Assembly (NCBI RefSeq): GCF_016463485.1
Contig: NZ_JAEMRD010000022.1
Coordinates: 1 to 33,136, forward strand
Reading direction: 5' to 3'
DNA from: Brevundimonas sp.
GTDB taxonomy: Bacteria; Pseudomonadota; Alphaproteobacteria; Caulobacterales; Caulobacteraceae
Length of the DNA stretch: 33,136 nt
Of this stretch, positions 16,081 to 25,152 are shown piece after piece. Position 1 is the stretch's first letter. Each line of letters starts with the position of its first letter. The notes below the pieces were generated by a model. The model was not told the DNA's origin and made no database searches. It saw nothing but the letters and a program-made list of their open reading frames with translations. A program made the position numbers and the translations under genes.

Positions 16081-18123
16081 ATGACCCGATCCGCATCCCC
16101 GGCCTCGACCGTTCAGGCCGACCCGACGACCAGCTCGCGCGTCCCGATCCAGACCCCGCTACGGGACGTCGATATCGCCCCCGAGAACCTTCGCTTCGGC
16201 GAACCGCCGGATGAGGACATCCCCCTGCTGGCCGAAACCCTGCTCGCCGCAGGCCAACTTCAGCCCCTCACCACAAGACCGGGCCGCAAGAAGGAGCGGG
16301 GCCACATGGCGCTGGACGGACGCCGTCGGCTCCTCGCCTTCCGGCTTTTGCTGGACCAGGGCCGCATCGCCGACGATCATCCGATCGACATGTTCGTGGA
16401 GACCGATCCGGCTCGCCAGGCGGCGGCTGTCCTGCTGACCAACACAGCGGTCCCGGTTCATATCGCCGACGTCATCGCCGCGATCGGCCGGATGTTGAAG
16501 TCCCGCCTCGGCGTGACTGCGATCGCCAGGGCGATGGGCTATGCCGAGATCGACATCAAGCGGCTCGCGGCGCTGTCCGGGCTGCCGCCGGTGGCACTGG
16601 AAGCCTTGAAGGCCGGTCGGCTCAATCTCCGTCAGGCCAAACTGCTCGTCCGCCTGAACGACCCGGACGAGCAGGCGGAGCTGGCCCAGATGACGCTGGA
16701 CGGCCACGGCTTCCAGGACTGGCGAGTGACCGAGAAGCTCGATGCAGGAGCGGTCAACGCCAACGATCCCCGCTGTCTTTTGGCCGACGCCGACCGTTAC
16801 AACGCGGCCGGCGGCCGCACGGAGACCGACCTGTTCGGCGAGCGCGCGCCGGTGCTTCTCGATCCCTCGATCCTGACGGACGTCTGGTCCCGGCGGGCGC
16901 GGGAGATCGCCAACGTCTTCGAGGATGAGGGCCTGCCCGTTCATGTGACTGCGGGCGAGGATCCGGAGCTTCCCGAGGATCTGGAAACGATCGGCTACGT
17001 CTACGGCGGCATGCTGCCGAGCGCCGCGATGGCGGTCTATCGCGAGGCGCGAGAGCGCTTCCAGGCCGCCGGGGACGAGGCCGCCGCGATCCTGACGAAC
17101 CCCGAACGAGCCGCCGACGCCGACGACGCGCTGATCGCGCTGGTCCGGTCGAGGATCGCCATGGATCAGGCCGGCTGGAGCGGGCGGGTCGCGACGACGC
17201 TGATCTTCCGCCCGTCCCGGCAGCATGGCCTCGACGTCCAGTGCTTCACGCCGGTCGAACCCGACCCGCAGACGGACGAAGACGAAAGGGAGGAGCCCAC
17301 GCCGCCGCCAGCACCCGCGTATCGACCGCCCGAAGCGGAGGCGCCCGAGCCCGACACGGACGGCGTCAACCACGTGCTGCATGCGGTGCGCACCGATGTG
17401 GCCACGCGCGGCCTGATCCGCAGCCTCGCGGACGACCCCGGGGTGGCCCTGACAGCCCTCATCGCCCGTCTGTTCGGACAGGTGGCGATCCGCACATTCG
17501 GCGTTCGGGCCGAAAGCGCGCTCGCCCTGAGCGCTTCCGCCTTCAATCCCGTCGGCGGGCGGGTGATCGACGCGCTCGACGGCGAGGTGCGGCAGCGCCT
17601 TGATGATCGAAGGGCCGCCTGGGAGGCGTCGGGGCTCACCGTCATCGCCTGGGTGCATGGCCTGCCCCATGGCGAGAAGATGAGCCTCCTGGCGGAGCTG
17701 ACCGCGCTGGCTCTCGACTTGCGCGAGGAACGCACCACGTTGATCCGGCGCGCCGCCCGGGCGGAGGCGGCGGAGCTGGCCGAACTCTGCGACGCCCGCA
17801 TCACTCTGCACTGGACGCCCGATGCGGACTTCCTGAAGCCACACTCCAAGCCCCTCCTCCTGGGGATGCTGGAAGAGATGGGCGAGGACGACGCCCGTGC
17901 GGCCGGCCTGAAGAAGACGGAGCTGATCGACTGGGTGGCGGAGCGCGCCGCCGAGCGGAGCTGGGCGCCGTCCGTCCTCTCCTGGACAACGCCGCCCGTC
18001 GACGGCGCGGTCGAGGACGACGATGCAGGCGCTCCCGATGAAGGGGACGCGCCGGACGATGACGGCGTCGGGGCCTTCATCGTCACCGACGCCGGTCACG
18101 CGGCTCTTCAACCCGCCGCCTGA
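16081..18123 (+). CDS. parB: ParB/RepB/Spo0J-family protein with a long C-terminal extension
   Basis: Protein of 680 aa, much longer than a chromosomal ParB. The ParB N-terminal domain is at about residues 18-115, with the arginine-rich nucleotide-binding motif in [12 protein letters not shown], and a helix-turn-helix region follows (about 130-200, [19 protein letters not shown], then [13 protein letters not shown]). The remaining 450 residues have no recognised domain and end in an acidic Asp-rich tail. Large ParB proteins like this are common in alphaproteobacterial elements beside Toprim and helicase genes, without a ParA nearby. Binding of element DNA for stability or transfer is inferred. 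The start at 16081 was preferred over 16051 because of the well-placed GGGAG. Confidence 0.87.
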   Translation: MTRSASPASTVQADPTTSSRVPIQTPLRDVDIAPENLRFGEPPDEDIPLLAETLLAAGQLQPLTTRPGRKKERGHMALDGRRRLLAFRLLLDQGRIADDHPIDMFVETDPARQAAAVLLTNTAVPVHIADVIAAIGRMLKSRLGVTAIARAMGYAEIDIKRLAALSGLPPVALEALKAGRLNLRQAKLLVRLNDPDEQAELAQMTLDGHGFQDWRVTEKLDAGAVNANDPRCLLADADRYNAAGGRTETDLFGERAPVLLDPSILTDVWSRRAREIANVFEDEGLPVHVTAGEDPELPEDLETIGYVYGGMLPSAAMAVYREARERFQAAGDEAAAILTNPERAADADDALIALVRSRIAMDQAGWSGRVATTLIFRPSRQHGLDVQCFTPVEPDPQTDEDEREEPTPPPAPAYRPPEAEAPEPDTDGVNHVLHAVRTDVATRGLIRSLADDPGVALTALIARLFGQVAIRTFGVRAESALALSASAFNPVGGRVIDALDGEVRQRLDDRRAAWEASGLTVIAWVHGLPHGEKMSLLAELTALALDLREERTTLIRRAARAEAAELAELCDARITLHWTPDADFLKPHSKPLLLGMLEEMGEDDARAAGLKKTELIDWVAERAAERSWAPSVLSWTTPPVDGAVEDDDAGAPDEGDAPDDDGVGAFIVTDAGHAALQPAA

Positions 18124-18137
18124 GCCGCCGGATCGAG

Positions 18138-18168
18138 ACGCCCGCCCCGCACCCGCGGGGCGGGCGTT
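18138..18168 (+). terminator. Probable terminator after parB
   Basis: A 12-bp perfect GC-rich stem (CGCCCGCCCCGC with GCGGGGCGGGCG, loop ACCC) begins 15 nt after the parB stop and is followed by TTGT. The stem is very strong but the U tract is poor, so it may end transcription only partly or serve as an mRNA 3' end. Confidence 0.6.
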
Positions 18169-18179
18169 GTCGCGGCGAC

Positions 18180-18266
18180 GAGGAGGAAGAGGAAGGGCGG
18201 CGCTTCGCGAGTCCGGAGGACCGCGAGGGAGGCGCCCTCCGCTCCGAGGCTCGAACGGAGCCTGCC
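18180..18266 (+). promoter_or_regulatory. Structured leader of the methyltransferase-helicase gene
   Basis: Purine tract GAGGAGGAAGAGGAAGGG (18180-18197), then an imperfect hairpin CGCG-A-GTCC with GGAC-CGCG (18206-18225) enclosed by GGCGC/GCGCC (18199-18203 with 18232-18236). A final hairpin GCTCCG (18241-18246) with CGGAGC (18256-18261) buries the ribosome-binding GGAG, 6 nt before the ATG at 18267. The architecture matches the radC, parB and ssb-like leaders. The tract AGGGCG could also pair with CGCCCT (18233-18238), giving an alternative fold. Confidence 0.55.
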
Positions 18267-21200
18267 ATGTCCCTGATCAGTTCACCCACGCTGTCGCTGT
18301 TTCCGCAGCCGACGACCTCCGCCGCCCGGTCAGCCAACACCTTCGCGGCGGCGCGGGCCCTGGCGGCCCAGCTCGCCCGCTCTCGCCCGTTGGATCGACG
18401 CCTCGTCTCGACGATCCTCACCACCGCCTTCGGCGCCACCGACGCCGAGGGTGCCTGGTCCTGGCGCGACGCCTATGACGCGATCGAGGCGGCGACGGTG
18501 CTTCAGATCCGCCGGCTGGGCTCTCAGGTGGCGCGGCTGGAAGACGCCCCGGCGGAGATCGTGACCCTGTTGGCCGGGATCGGAGCGCTCGGGCTCACCC
18601 ACAGTCGTCGAAGCGAGGAGCAGGTCGCGCTCGATCAGTTCTCCACGCCGGCCGAGCTCGCCGGGGTGGCGCTCCTCGCCGCCCAGGTCCGCCACGGAGA
18701 TCGCGTGCTCGAACCCTCCGCCGGCACCGGCCTGATGGCGGTCGTCGCCGAGGCCTGCGGCGGGACCCTCGTCCTGAACGAACGCGGCGAAGGCCGGGCG
18801 GATCTCCTGGCCAGCCTGTTCCCCGCGTCCCCGCCGTCGCGCCACGACGCCCGCCATTTGCACGACCTGCACCCCGACGCCGGGCGCATCGATGTCGCCG
18901 TGTGCAATCCGCCTTTCTCGGCCCTCGAGGCGCACCTGATCGCCGCGCTCGGGTGTCTCGCGACCCATGGACGCCTCGTCGCGGTCGTCCCCGTCTCAGC
19001 CCTGACCGATGCTGGACTGATGGCGCGACTGGCCAGGCGTGGGCCTGTTCTCGCCCGGATCGGGTTTCCGCCGCGCGCCTTCGCCCGACATGGAACGAGC
19101 GTCGAGACTGGTCTCGTGGTCATGGATCGGGGCGAGGCCGGCGCGATCGCGTCGATCACCTCCGCCGACACCCTTTCGGACGCCGCTGTCGTCGCCGCCG
19201 CGCTTCCGGCGCGTACGGGAGCCCGACCGCGCCAGCGCATACGGACGGCCCCCGCGGCGCTGCTGCGGCCAGCGGATCGCGCGCGCGCTCTGCCCTCCGG
19301 ACGTTTGTCCTTTCTCGACGGCGCGGCGACTGTTTCGTACGAGACCCGCCCGTGGTGCGGCGAGGGGCGTGACGTGGGCCTCTATCAGGCGCACCGCCTC
19401 GCCCGCATCGCGCTCCCCGACGCCCGGCCTCACCCGTCGCCTCTCGTCGAATCCGGCCCCATGGCCTCGGTGTCGCCGCCGGCGCCCACCTATCGGCCGA
19501 CCCTCCCGCCGGCCCTCCGCGACGAGGGCCGGATCTCCGACGCCCAGACGGAGACCGTGATCTACGCCGGAGAAGCCCACGCCGGCTACCTGCCCGCATG
19601 GTGGAGCCGTGGAGACGCCGGCCATCAGCTCGTTCTGGCGCGTGAAGACGTCGACCAGGCCTTCCAGCTTCGGCGCGGCTTCTTCCTCGGCGACGGCACG
19701 GGGTGCGGCAAGGGACGGCAGATCGCGGCGATCATCGCCGACAACATGGCTCAAGGACGGACGCGCGCCGTCTGGCTGTCTCGCAATGACGCCCTGCTGG
19801 ACGATGCCAGGCGCGACTGGGGCGCTATCGGTGGCGGCGCGCACGACATCGTGCCGCTCAACCGTTGGAAACTCGGCGAGGACGTCCGGCTCGACCGGGG
19901 CGTCCTGTTCACGACCTACGCCACCCTGCGCCAGCCGGCGCGCGGCGAGAAGATGTCTCGCCTCGACCAGATCGTCGCTTGGCTCGGTGAGGACTTTGAC
20001 GGGGTGATCGCCTTTGACGAAGCCCATGCGATGGCCAATGCGGCCGGTGGCGGAAAGGGCGCGCGGGGGACAAGGAAGGCCTCCCTCCAGGGGATGGCCG
20101 GTCTGGCGCTGCAGAACCGGCTACCCAACGCCCGCATCCTCTATGTGTCCGCAACAGGTGCGACCACCGCGGAAAACCTCGCCTATGCGGCCCGACTGGG
20201 GCTCTGGGGCGGGCCCGACGCCCCCTTCGTGACGCGGGAGGACTTCCTCGAGGCCATGGACAAGGGCGGGGTGGCCGCCATGGAGCTGGTGGCCCGCGAG
20301 CTCAAGGCGCTGGGCCTGTACGCGGCGCGAAGCCTGTCGTTCGAGGGCGTGGAGTACGAACCGCTCGCCCACGACCTTACCGAGGACGACATCGCCATCT
20401 GGGACGCCTGGGCCGACGCCTTCCAGATGATCCACGCCAACCTCGGGGAGGCGCTGAAGGCGACGGGGCTCTCCGATCCAGAGGGCAAGCCGCATAGCGG
20501 CATGGCCGCGTCGGCGATCCACTCCGCGTTCGAGGGCGCCAAGCTGCGCTTCTTCGGTCACCTGCTGGCGGGGCTCAAGGCGCCGACCCTGACGGCGGCT
20601 ATCCGCCAGGATCTGGCCGAAGGCCGATCCGCCGTGGTTCAGATCGTCTCGACGAACGAGGCCGTGATGGAGCGGCGTCTCGCCTCGATCCCGCCGGAAG
20701 AGTGGAACAACCTCTCCATCGACCTGACCCCGCGCGAATACGTCCTCGACTATCTGCGCGAGGCCTTCCCGATCCACTTGATGGAGGCGATCGAGGACGA
20801 TGACGGGGGCATGACCATGGTCCCCGTGATGGTCGACGGACGCCCTGCTGTCAGCCAGGACGCGCTGCAACGCCGCGCGTTTCTGATCGGCCGCATGGCC
20901 AGCCTTCCGGCGGTCCCTGGTGTTCTTGACGCGATACTCGCCGCCTTCGGGACGGACGCCGTCGCCGAGATCACCGGACGCACGCGCCGGGTCGTGGCGC
21001 GCGATGGGCGGCGATTGGTCGAGCGGCGCGGGGCGGCCGCGGCCCGGTCCGAAACCGACGCCTTCATGTCGGGCCGCAAGCGCGTCCTCGTCTTTTCCGA
21101 CGCGGGCGGCACAGGCCGCAGCTATCACGCCGACCTCTCCGCGCCGAACCAGCAGCGCCGCGTCCATTATCTGGTCGAGCCGGGATGGCGGGCTGACGCC

Positions 21201-22535
21201 GCGATCCAGGGCCTTGGAAGGAGCCACCGGACACATCAGGCGTCGGCCCCGCTCTTCCGTCCCGTGATCACCAACATCCACGGGGAGAAACGCTTCACCT
21301 CCACGATCGCGCGACGACTGGACTCTCTCGGCGCCCTGACCCGAGGAGAACGCCGCACCGCCGGCGCGGGTCTGTTCAGGGCGGAAGACAATCTCGAGAG
21401 CCCATGGGCGCGTCGCGCGCTGCTGGTCTTCTACGGAGCACTGGGTTTCGGCGAGCTGTCGGCGATGGATGTGGAGACCTTCGAGACCCGCACGGGCCTG
21501 AAGCTTCGGGACAGTGACGGCGCGCTGAAGCCGTCAGACGACCTGCCGCCGATCCACACCTTCCTGAACCGATTGCTCGCGCTTCGGATCGCGGACCAGA
21601 ACGCCCTGTTCGCAGACTTCGACCAGATCCTCGGCGGAATCCTGGAGCGCGCCGCCGCCTCGGGCGACCTCGACCGCGGGCTCGAAGACATCGAGGCCCA
21701 GGAGCTCGAGGTGGTCCAGACCGAGACGATCCGGACCGATGTATCGACCGGGGCGGAAACGGCTCTGGTCACCTTCGACCTGAAGGTTCGGCGGGAGATC
21801 ACGACCTCGGACGCGGTCCGCCAGTCCTGCTCCGGCGTCGAACACCGGCTCGTGGTCAACGGCCGGTCCGGGCGTGCCGCCGTCGCCGAGCTGGGCCTGA
21901 CCACGACGACCGATGATGATCGCCTCGTCGCCGCCGTCCGCCTGCATCGCCCGGACCAGCATCAGGTCGTGCCGCAGACGGCATTCGCGGAGTCGGCGTG
22001 GGCCGATGCGGAGGCATCGACCTGGTTGACGCTCTGGGACGAGGAGGTCGCCGCCACCGACTCATGGCGCACGCGCCGAATGACGCTGGCGACCGGGCTC
22101 CTCCTGCCGATCTGGGGTCGCCTGCCCGCCAAGGGGTGTTCGGTTCGCCGGGTCCGCGCACCGGACGGACGGCGATGGCTGGGGCGGGTTCTGGACGAGG
22201 TTCAGGCCGCGTCTCTCAAGACCGCTCTGGGTCTCGGGGACGCGGGGGACGCGTGGGGGGACGGAGCCCGCACGGCCGCCTGCATCCTCGATCGCAACGT
22301 CCAGCTCGCACTCGCCGGCGGGCTTTGGCTGCGGCGCGCGCGGGTCATGGATCGATGGAGGCTGGAGGTCGTGGGCGGTCGCACGGATCGCGACGCCCTG
22401 GTCGCCTGCGGCGGGTTCGTGGAGATCATCGCCTACACACCGCGTCTCTTCCTCCCCGTGGATCGACCGGATGTCGTGGAGGCGGTGCTCCGCCGACACC
22501 CGGTTCAGTCGGTCCTGGACGGCGCCGCAGCGTGA
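18267..22535 (+). CDS. DNA methyltransferase / Strawberry-notch helicase fusion
   Basis: Protein of 1422 aa with two enzymatic parts. The N-terminal methyltransferase has motif X-like DQFSTP (about 123-128), the SAM-binding motif VLEPSAGTG (about 147-155) and the catalytic NPPF (about 214-217), typical of N6-adenine enzymes. The helicase part has Walker A in LGDGTGCGKGRQ (about 473-484), a DEAH box FDEAHA near 583, and the Strawberry-notch C-terminal helicase region (GTGRSYHAD, then IQGLGRSHRTHQ). Such giant fusions are known on alphaproteobacterial plasmids and integrative elements. Remodelling and methylating incoming DNA to resist restriction is the probable role (inference). It is flanked by leader RNAs on both sides and all motifs are intact. 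Confidence 0.9.
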   Translation: MSLISSPTLSLFPQPTTSAARSANTFAAARALAAQLARSRPLDRRLVSTILTTAFGATDAEGAWSWRDAYDAIEAATVLQIRRLGSQVARLEDAPAEIVTLLAGIGALGLTHSRRSEEQVALDQFSTPAELAGVALLAAQVRHGDRVLEPSAGTGLMAVVAEACGGTLVLNERGEGRADLLASLFPASPPSRHDARHLHDLHPDAGRIDVAVCNPPFSALEAHLIAALGCLATHGRLVAVVPVSALTDAGLMARLARRGPVLARIGFPPRAFARHGTSVETGLVVMDRGEAGAIASITSADTLSDAAVVAAALPARTGARPRQRIRTAPAALLRPADRARALPSGRLSFLDGAATVSYETRPWCGEGRDVGLYQAHRLARIALPDARPHPSPLVESGPMASVSPPAPTYRPTLPPALRDEGRISDAQTETVIYAGEAHAGYLPAWWSRGDAGHQLVLAREDVDQAFQLRRGFFLGDGTGCGKGRQIAAIIADNMAQGRTRAVWLSRNDALLDDARRDWGAIGGGAHDIVPLNRWKLGEDVRLDRGVLFTTYATLRQPARGEKMSRLDQIVAWLGEDFDGVIAFDEAHAMANAAGGGKGARGTRKASLQGMAGLALQNRLPNARILYVSATGATTAENLAYAARLGLWGGPDAPFVTREDFLEAMDKGGVAAMELVARELKALGLYAARSLSFEGVEYEPLAHDLTEDDIAIWDAWADAFQMIHANLGEALKATGLSDPEGKPHSGMAASAIHSAFEGAKLRFFGHLLAGLKAPTLTAAIRQDLAEGRSAVVQIVSTNEAVMERRLASIPPEEWNNLSIDLTPREYVLDYLREAFPIHLMEAIEDDDGGMTMVPVMVDGRPAVSQDALQRRAFLIGRMASLPAVPGVLDAILAAFGTDAVAEITGRTRRVVARDGRRLVERRGAAAARSETDAFMSGRKRVLVFSDAGGTGRSYHADLSAPNQQRRVHYLVEPGWRADAAIQGLGRSHRTHQASAPLFRPVITNIHGEKRFTSTIARRLDSLGALTRGERRTAGAGLFRAEDNLESPWARRALLVFYGALGFGELSAMDVETFETRTGLKLRDSDGALKPSDDLPPIHTFLNRLLALRIADQNALFADFDQILGGILERAAASGDLDRGLEDIEAQELEVVQTETIRTDVSTGAETALVTFDLKVRREITTSDAVRQSCSGVEHRLVVNGRSGRAAVAELGLTTTTDDDRLVAAVRLHRPDQHQVVPQTAFAESAWADAEASTWLTLWDEEVAATDSWRTRRMTLATGLLLPIWGRLPAKGCSVRRVRAPDGRRWLGRVLDEVQAASLKTALGLGDAGDAWGDGARTAACILDRNVQLALAGGLWLRRARVMDRWRLEVVGGRTDRDALVACGGFVEIIAYTPRLFLPVDRPDVVEAVLRRHPVQSVLDGAAA

Positions 22536-22590
22536 GCGGCTGGACCATCCGGAAACAGATCTCGGCCCATCGAGCGTGAGGCCGCCGCCC

Positions 22591-22698
22591 GCCGGGCGAA
22601 GGCCCGGCCGGAAAGGAGGGAAGGAAGGGGAGGTCTCGGGTGAAGCGGGATTGGGGAGATCGGCTCCCCGTCGGCTTCGCCTCGAAAAGGAGACTGAG
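22591..22698 (+). promoter_or_regulatory. Structured leader of the ssb-like gene
   Basis: Hairpin GCCGGGC (22591-22597) with GCCCGGC (22602-22608) and a GAAG loop, then the purine tract 22610-22633 (GGAAAGGAGGGAAGGAAGGG and four more purines). Nested stems follow: GAAGC (22642-22646) with GCTTC (22674-22678), around GGGGAG (22653-22658) with CTCCCC (22664-22669). AAGGAG at 22687-22692 is the ribosome-binding site, 6 nt before the ATG. This is the fourth leader of the same design in the window. Confidence 0.55.
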
Positions 22699-23052
22699 AT
22701 GCAGACCATGGTGTTCACCGGCCGCCTCGCGGCCGATCCCCAGATCAGCGACGACTTCGGCAAGGCGGTGTTCCGTCTGCTCGAGCAACGCGGCGTCGAT
22801 GGCGCCGGCAAGCCCAGGCTGGTCGGCGTCAACTGCGTCAGCTGGTCGAAAGGGCTGAACGAGAAGGTCATCGCCCGAGGCCTCGCCCAGGGCTGCGAAG
22901 CCGTCGTCGTCGGCGCCTTCATCGATACGTCCTACGCGACCCGGGACGGCCAGGAACGCACCGCCAAGGAACTGGTCGTCAACCGGCTGACCGTCCTGGA
23001 CTGGGCCGAGGACCGGGAGGCGCACGCCGCCGACACCCGCGCCGCCGCCTGA
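22699..23052 (+). CDS. SSB-like OB-fold protein lacking the C-terminal tip
   Basis: Protein of 117 aa. MQTMVFTGRLAADPQISDDFGKAVFRLLEQ..., then VGVNCVSW and VVVGAFIDTSYATRDGQERTAKELVVNRLTVL follow the strand order of a single-stranded DNA-binding OB fold. The protein ends in AEDREAHAADTRAAA, without the acidic DDIPF tip that recruits repair and replication enzymes. It is a paralogue of the SSB encoded 33 bp downstream (both begin MQT-x-x-x-G-x-LAADP), so the pair probably arose by duplication and diverged. It may coat transferred single strands without recruiting host partners; that is inferred. Confidence 0.78.
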   Translation: MQTMVFTGRLAADPQISDDFGKAVFRLLEQRGVDGAGKPRLVGVNCVSWSKGLNEKVIARGLAQGCEAVVVGAFIDTSYATRDGQERTAKELVVNRLTVLDWAEDREAHAADTRAAA

Positions 23053-23085
23053 TCCACCCCCCCTTTCATTTCCAGGAGACTGACC

Positions 23086-23511
23086 ATGCAAACCCTCACC
23101 CTCGAAGGCTATCTGGCCGCCGACCCGTCCATCCTGTCCGCCCAGGGCTCCGGCAAGAAGCGCGCGAGCTTCCGCGTTCTGGAGACCACCCGCTTCCGCC
23201 GCGCCAGCGGCGAGCCGGGCGAACGCACCACCGGCTTCAACTGCGTCTGCTTCAACGAGGCGACGACCGAGAACTACATCCAGCCCTACGCTCGCAAGGG
23301 CAGTCGGGTGGTCATCCAGGGCCATGTCGAAAACGACACCTGGACCGGGAAGGACGGCGTCGAACACTACGACCTCCGTCTCGTCGTCAGCGACATCCGG
23401 CTGAAGAACCGTCGCGAGGCGGAACGGTCGGATCGGGCCGCGGCCGGCGTGTCCGAGCGGGACGCCGAGGCGGGCGGCGGCTACGACCTGAACGACGACA
23501 TTCCCTTCTGA
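23086..23511 (+). CDS. ssb: Single-stranded DNA-binding protein
   Basis: Protein of 141 aa with an OB fold (MQTLTLEGYLAADPSI, ASFRVLETTRFRR, TTGFNCVCFNE, GSRVVIQGHVENDTW, YDLRLVVSDIRLKN) and a flexible linker. It ends in the classic acidic tip DDIPF, which docks partner proteins. AGGAG precedes the ATG. It follows the SSB-like paralogue by 33 bp and is closed by a strong terminator. Element-borne SSB proteins protect the transferred single strand in the recipient. Confidence 0.93.
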   Translation: MQTLTLEGYLAADPSILSAQGSGKKRASFRVLETTRFRRASGEPGERTTGFNCVCFNEATTENYIQPYARKGSRVVIQGHVENDTWTGKDGVEHYDLRLVVSDIRLKNRREAERSDRAAAGVSERDAEAGGGYDLNDDIPF

Positions 23512-23532
23512 GACCCGCTTCGCGCGGATCCA

Positions 23533-23561
23533 GGCCCGGAGCTCTCGGCTCCGGGCCTTTT
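23533..23561 (+). terminator. Intrinsic terminator after ssb
   Basis: A 10-bp perfect stem GGCCCGGAGC (23533-23542) with GCTCCGGGCC (23548-23557), loop TCTCG, followed by TTTT. It ends the plus-strand radC-to-ssb block and sits 8 bp beyond the end of the convergent membrane-protein gene, so it may also terminate that operon. Confidence 0.88.
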
Positions 23562-23569
23562 GTCTGTGA

Positions 23570-24202
23570 TCAGGCGAGGACGCGGCCGATGGCCGCGAGC
23601 AGCTGGGACACCGGGGTCCATCCCGACCGGACGAGGAGCCCCAGGACGAACATGGCGAAGGCGCGCATGGCGAACATGTGGGCCATCTTGATCGCGGTGA
23701 CCTTCCTGTTGACGCCCGGACGATTGAGGCGGACGCATTTCAGAAGTTCGCGCGCGAGGGCCACCTTGCGATCGGCCCCGGTCCACATGGTCGCCAGCTC
23801 AGCGGCGTCAGGATGGGAGGAGGTCTGAACCTCGATGGCCCGGAGCGCCCAAACGCCGCACCAGAGCAGATACGCCCCGGCGGCGAGGAACAGGGCGAGG
23901 GTGATTGCCAGGCGCGGCCAACCCTTGTCCGGCGAGAGCGCGTCCGGTGCGATGGTCGCCAGAATCGGCGCCAGCACGCCGACGAAGGTCAGGTAGATCG
24001 CCGCCTTGGTCTCCGCCGTCTTGCGGCGTTCGTTTTCCAGATCCGAGAGCCGACGCGCCTCCTCGATCAGGACATCGAGGTCCTTCGACACGGCGGCCGT
24101 CTGGATCACGTCCAGATCGTGCTTGCGGCCCTCGGCCGCCTTCCGCTGCTCATCGTCGGTCGGCGGCTCGAGCATCGGCCAGAACAAATCGACGATCCTC
24201 AT
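23570..24202 (-). CDS. Three-TM membrane protein, third gene of the graspetide operon
   Basis: Protein of 210 aa. A polar helical N-terminus with coiled-coil character (about 15-65) precedes hydrophobic segments at about 68-88, 97-121 and 176-192. Between TM2 and TM3 lies a soluble helical part ending in LNRPGVNRKVTAIKMAHMF. The ENERRKTAETKAAIYLTFVGVL entry into TM1 and the late third TM recall SLATT/PycTM-type membrane effector domains, but the match is weak. Its ATG overlaps the ATP-grasp stop (ATGA). No transporter or protease motif is present. It could act as immunity protein, exporter partner or membrane effector of the peptide; I cannot decide. Confidence 0.7.
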   Translation of the reverse strand: MRIVDLFWPMLEPPTDDEQRKAAEGRKHDLDVIQTAAVSKDLDVLIEEARRLSDLENERRKTAETKAAIYLTFVGVLAPILATIAPDALSPDKGWPRLAITLALFLAAGAYLLWCGVWALRAIEVQTSSHPDAAELATMWTGADRKVALARELLKCVRLNRPGVNRKVTAIKMAHMFAMRAFAMFVLGLLVRSGWTPVSQLLAAIGRVLA

Positions 24203-25152
24203 CGTGCGGCGATCTCCTCAAGGGCGTCGACCAGAGCCGCGGCGATCGGAAGGCCGGTGCGGTTTTCGATCCAGGCCCACTGGCCGTTCGGATTGACCTC
24301 CAGGAACCAGAACTCGCCATCGCGATCCCAGACCAGATCGATCGCGCCGAAACCGAGGTTCAAGGCCCGCACCAGGGCCACGCAGCGCGCCGCCACCGTG
24401 TCCGGCAGATCGACGACCTCATGCGCCAGATCCGCGACGCCGCCCCGGCGCCAGTCCACCTCGGTTTCCTCGCGGGCCTGAGAGCCGATCGCTGCGGCGA
24501 AGACCCGGTCGCCGACCACCGTGACCCGGATATCCGCGCGTTTGAGCACTTCGCGTTGGAGGATGATCGGCGCGGCTTGCATGGCGCGTTCATCCCGCTC
24601 GGAGAGTTGCTCGACGCGACTGGTGAAGATGACCGCCTCCCGGCCGCCGTCGATCCGCGCCTCTCGCAGAGGCTTGGCGATCGCCGGCGCCCCGTCGAGA
24701 AATCGGCACGCGTACCCGAAGGCGTTGGTCACGAGCGTCTCCGGAATCCGGAACCCGGCCGCGCGCGCCGCCAGCAACTGGCGCGGCTTGTCTTCCGCCA
24801 CCATGATCGCGGAGGGCGCACTGAGCCAGCGCGGTTCAAGTCGCCCGTACAGGGTCTTCAGAAGACCGCCCCACTCGCTCGCGCAATAGGCGCGCTCGCC
24901 CTCGTCGCGCACCGCGGTGTCGATCGCCGGGAGGCCCGGACGGCGGAAGTAGGCCGCTCGCACCGCGTCGCCCGACAGCTTGAGACCGGGGAAGTCGATC
25001 GACCAGTCGTCCGCCGCTTCGAAGCCGAGGCGCACCTGGGCCTGCGGCAGCCTCTCGGTATTGAGCCGCGCGTAGGCGACGCCTCGCCTCTGGAGTTCGA
25101 GGACGATGAAATCTGTCGTCAGGTCCTGCGCATTGGTGACGAGCAGGATCAC
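24199..25152 (-). CDS. MvdC/MvdD-like ATP-grasp ligase (graspetide synthetase)
   Basis: Protein of 317 aa with the hallmarks of graspetide (omega-ester peptide) ligases. The N-terminal preATP-grasp domain begins MILLVTNAQDLTTDFIV and contains YFRRPGLPAI. Next comes KPRQLLAARAAGFRIPETLVTN, then AIAKPL (ATP-binding Lys). The C-terminal metal-binding strand FWFLEVNPNGQWAWIE is followed by TGLPIAAAL. These enzymes join Thr/Ser side chains of a precursor peptide to Asp/Glu side chains by ATP-dependent ester bonds. The start is a GTG overlapping the precursor stop (GTGA). The short length and WFLEVNPNGQW motif fit the MvdC/MvdD group better than RimK or glutathione synthetase. Confidence 0.92.
   Translation of the reverse strand: MILLVTNAQDLTTDFIVLELQRRGVAYARLNTERLPQAQVRLGFEAADDWSIDFPGLKLSGDAVRAAYFRRPGLPAIDTAVRDEGERAYCASEWGGLLKTLYGRLEPRWLSAPSAIMVAEDKPRQLLAARAAGFRIPETLVTNAFGYACRFLDGAPAIAKPLREARIDGGREAVIFTSRVEQLSERDERAMQAAPIILQREVLKRADIRVTVVGDRVFAAAIGSQAREETEVDWRRGGVADLAHEVVDLPDTVAARCVALVRALNLGFGAIDLVWDRDGEFWFLEVNPNGQWAWIENRTGLPIAAALVDALEEIAAR

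Noticed and set aside
16159..18111. Minus-strand open frame (650 codons) opposite parB
   Set aside because: Shadow of parB; no domain, no ribosome-binding site.
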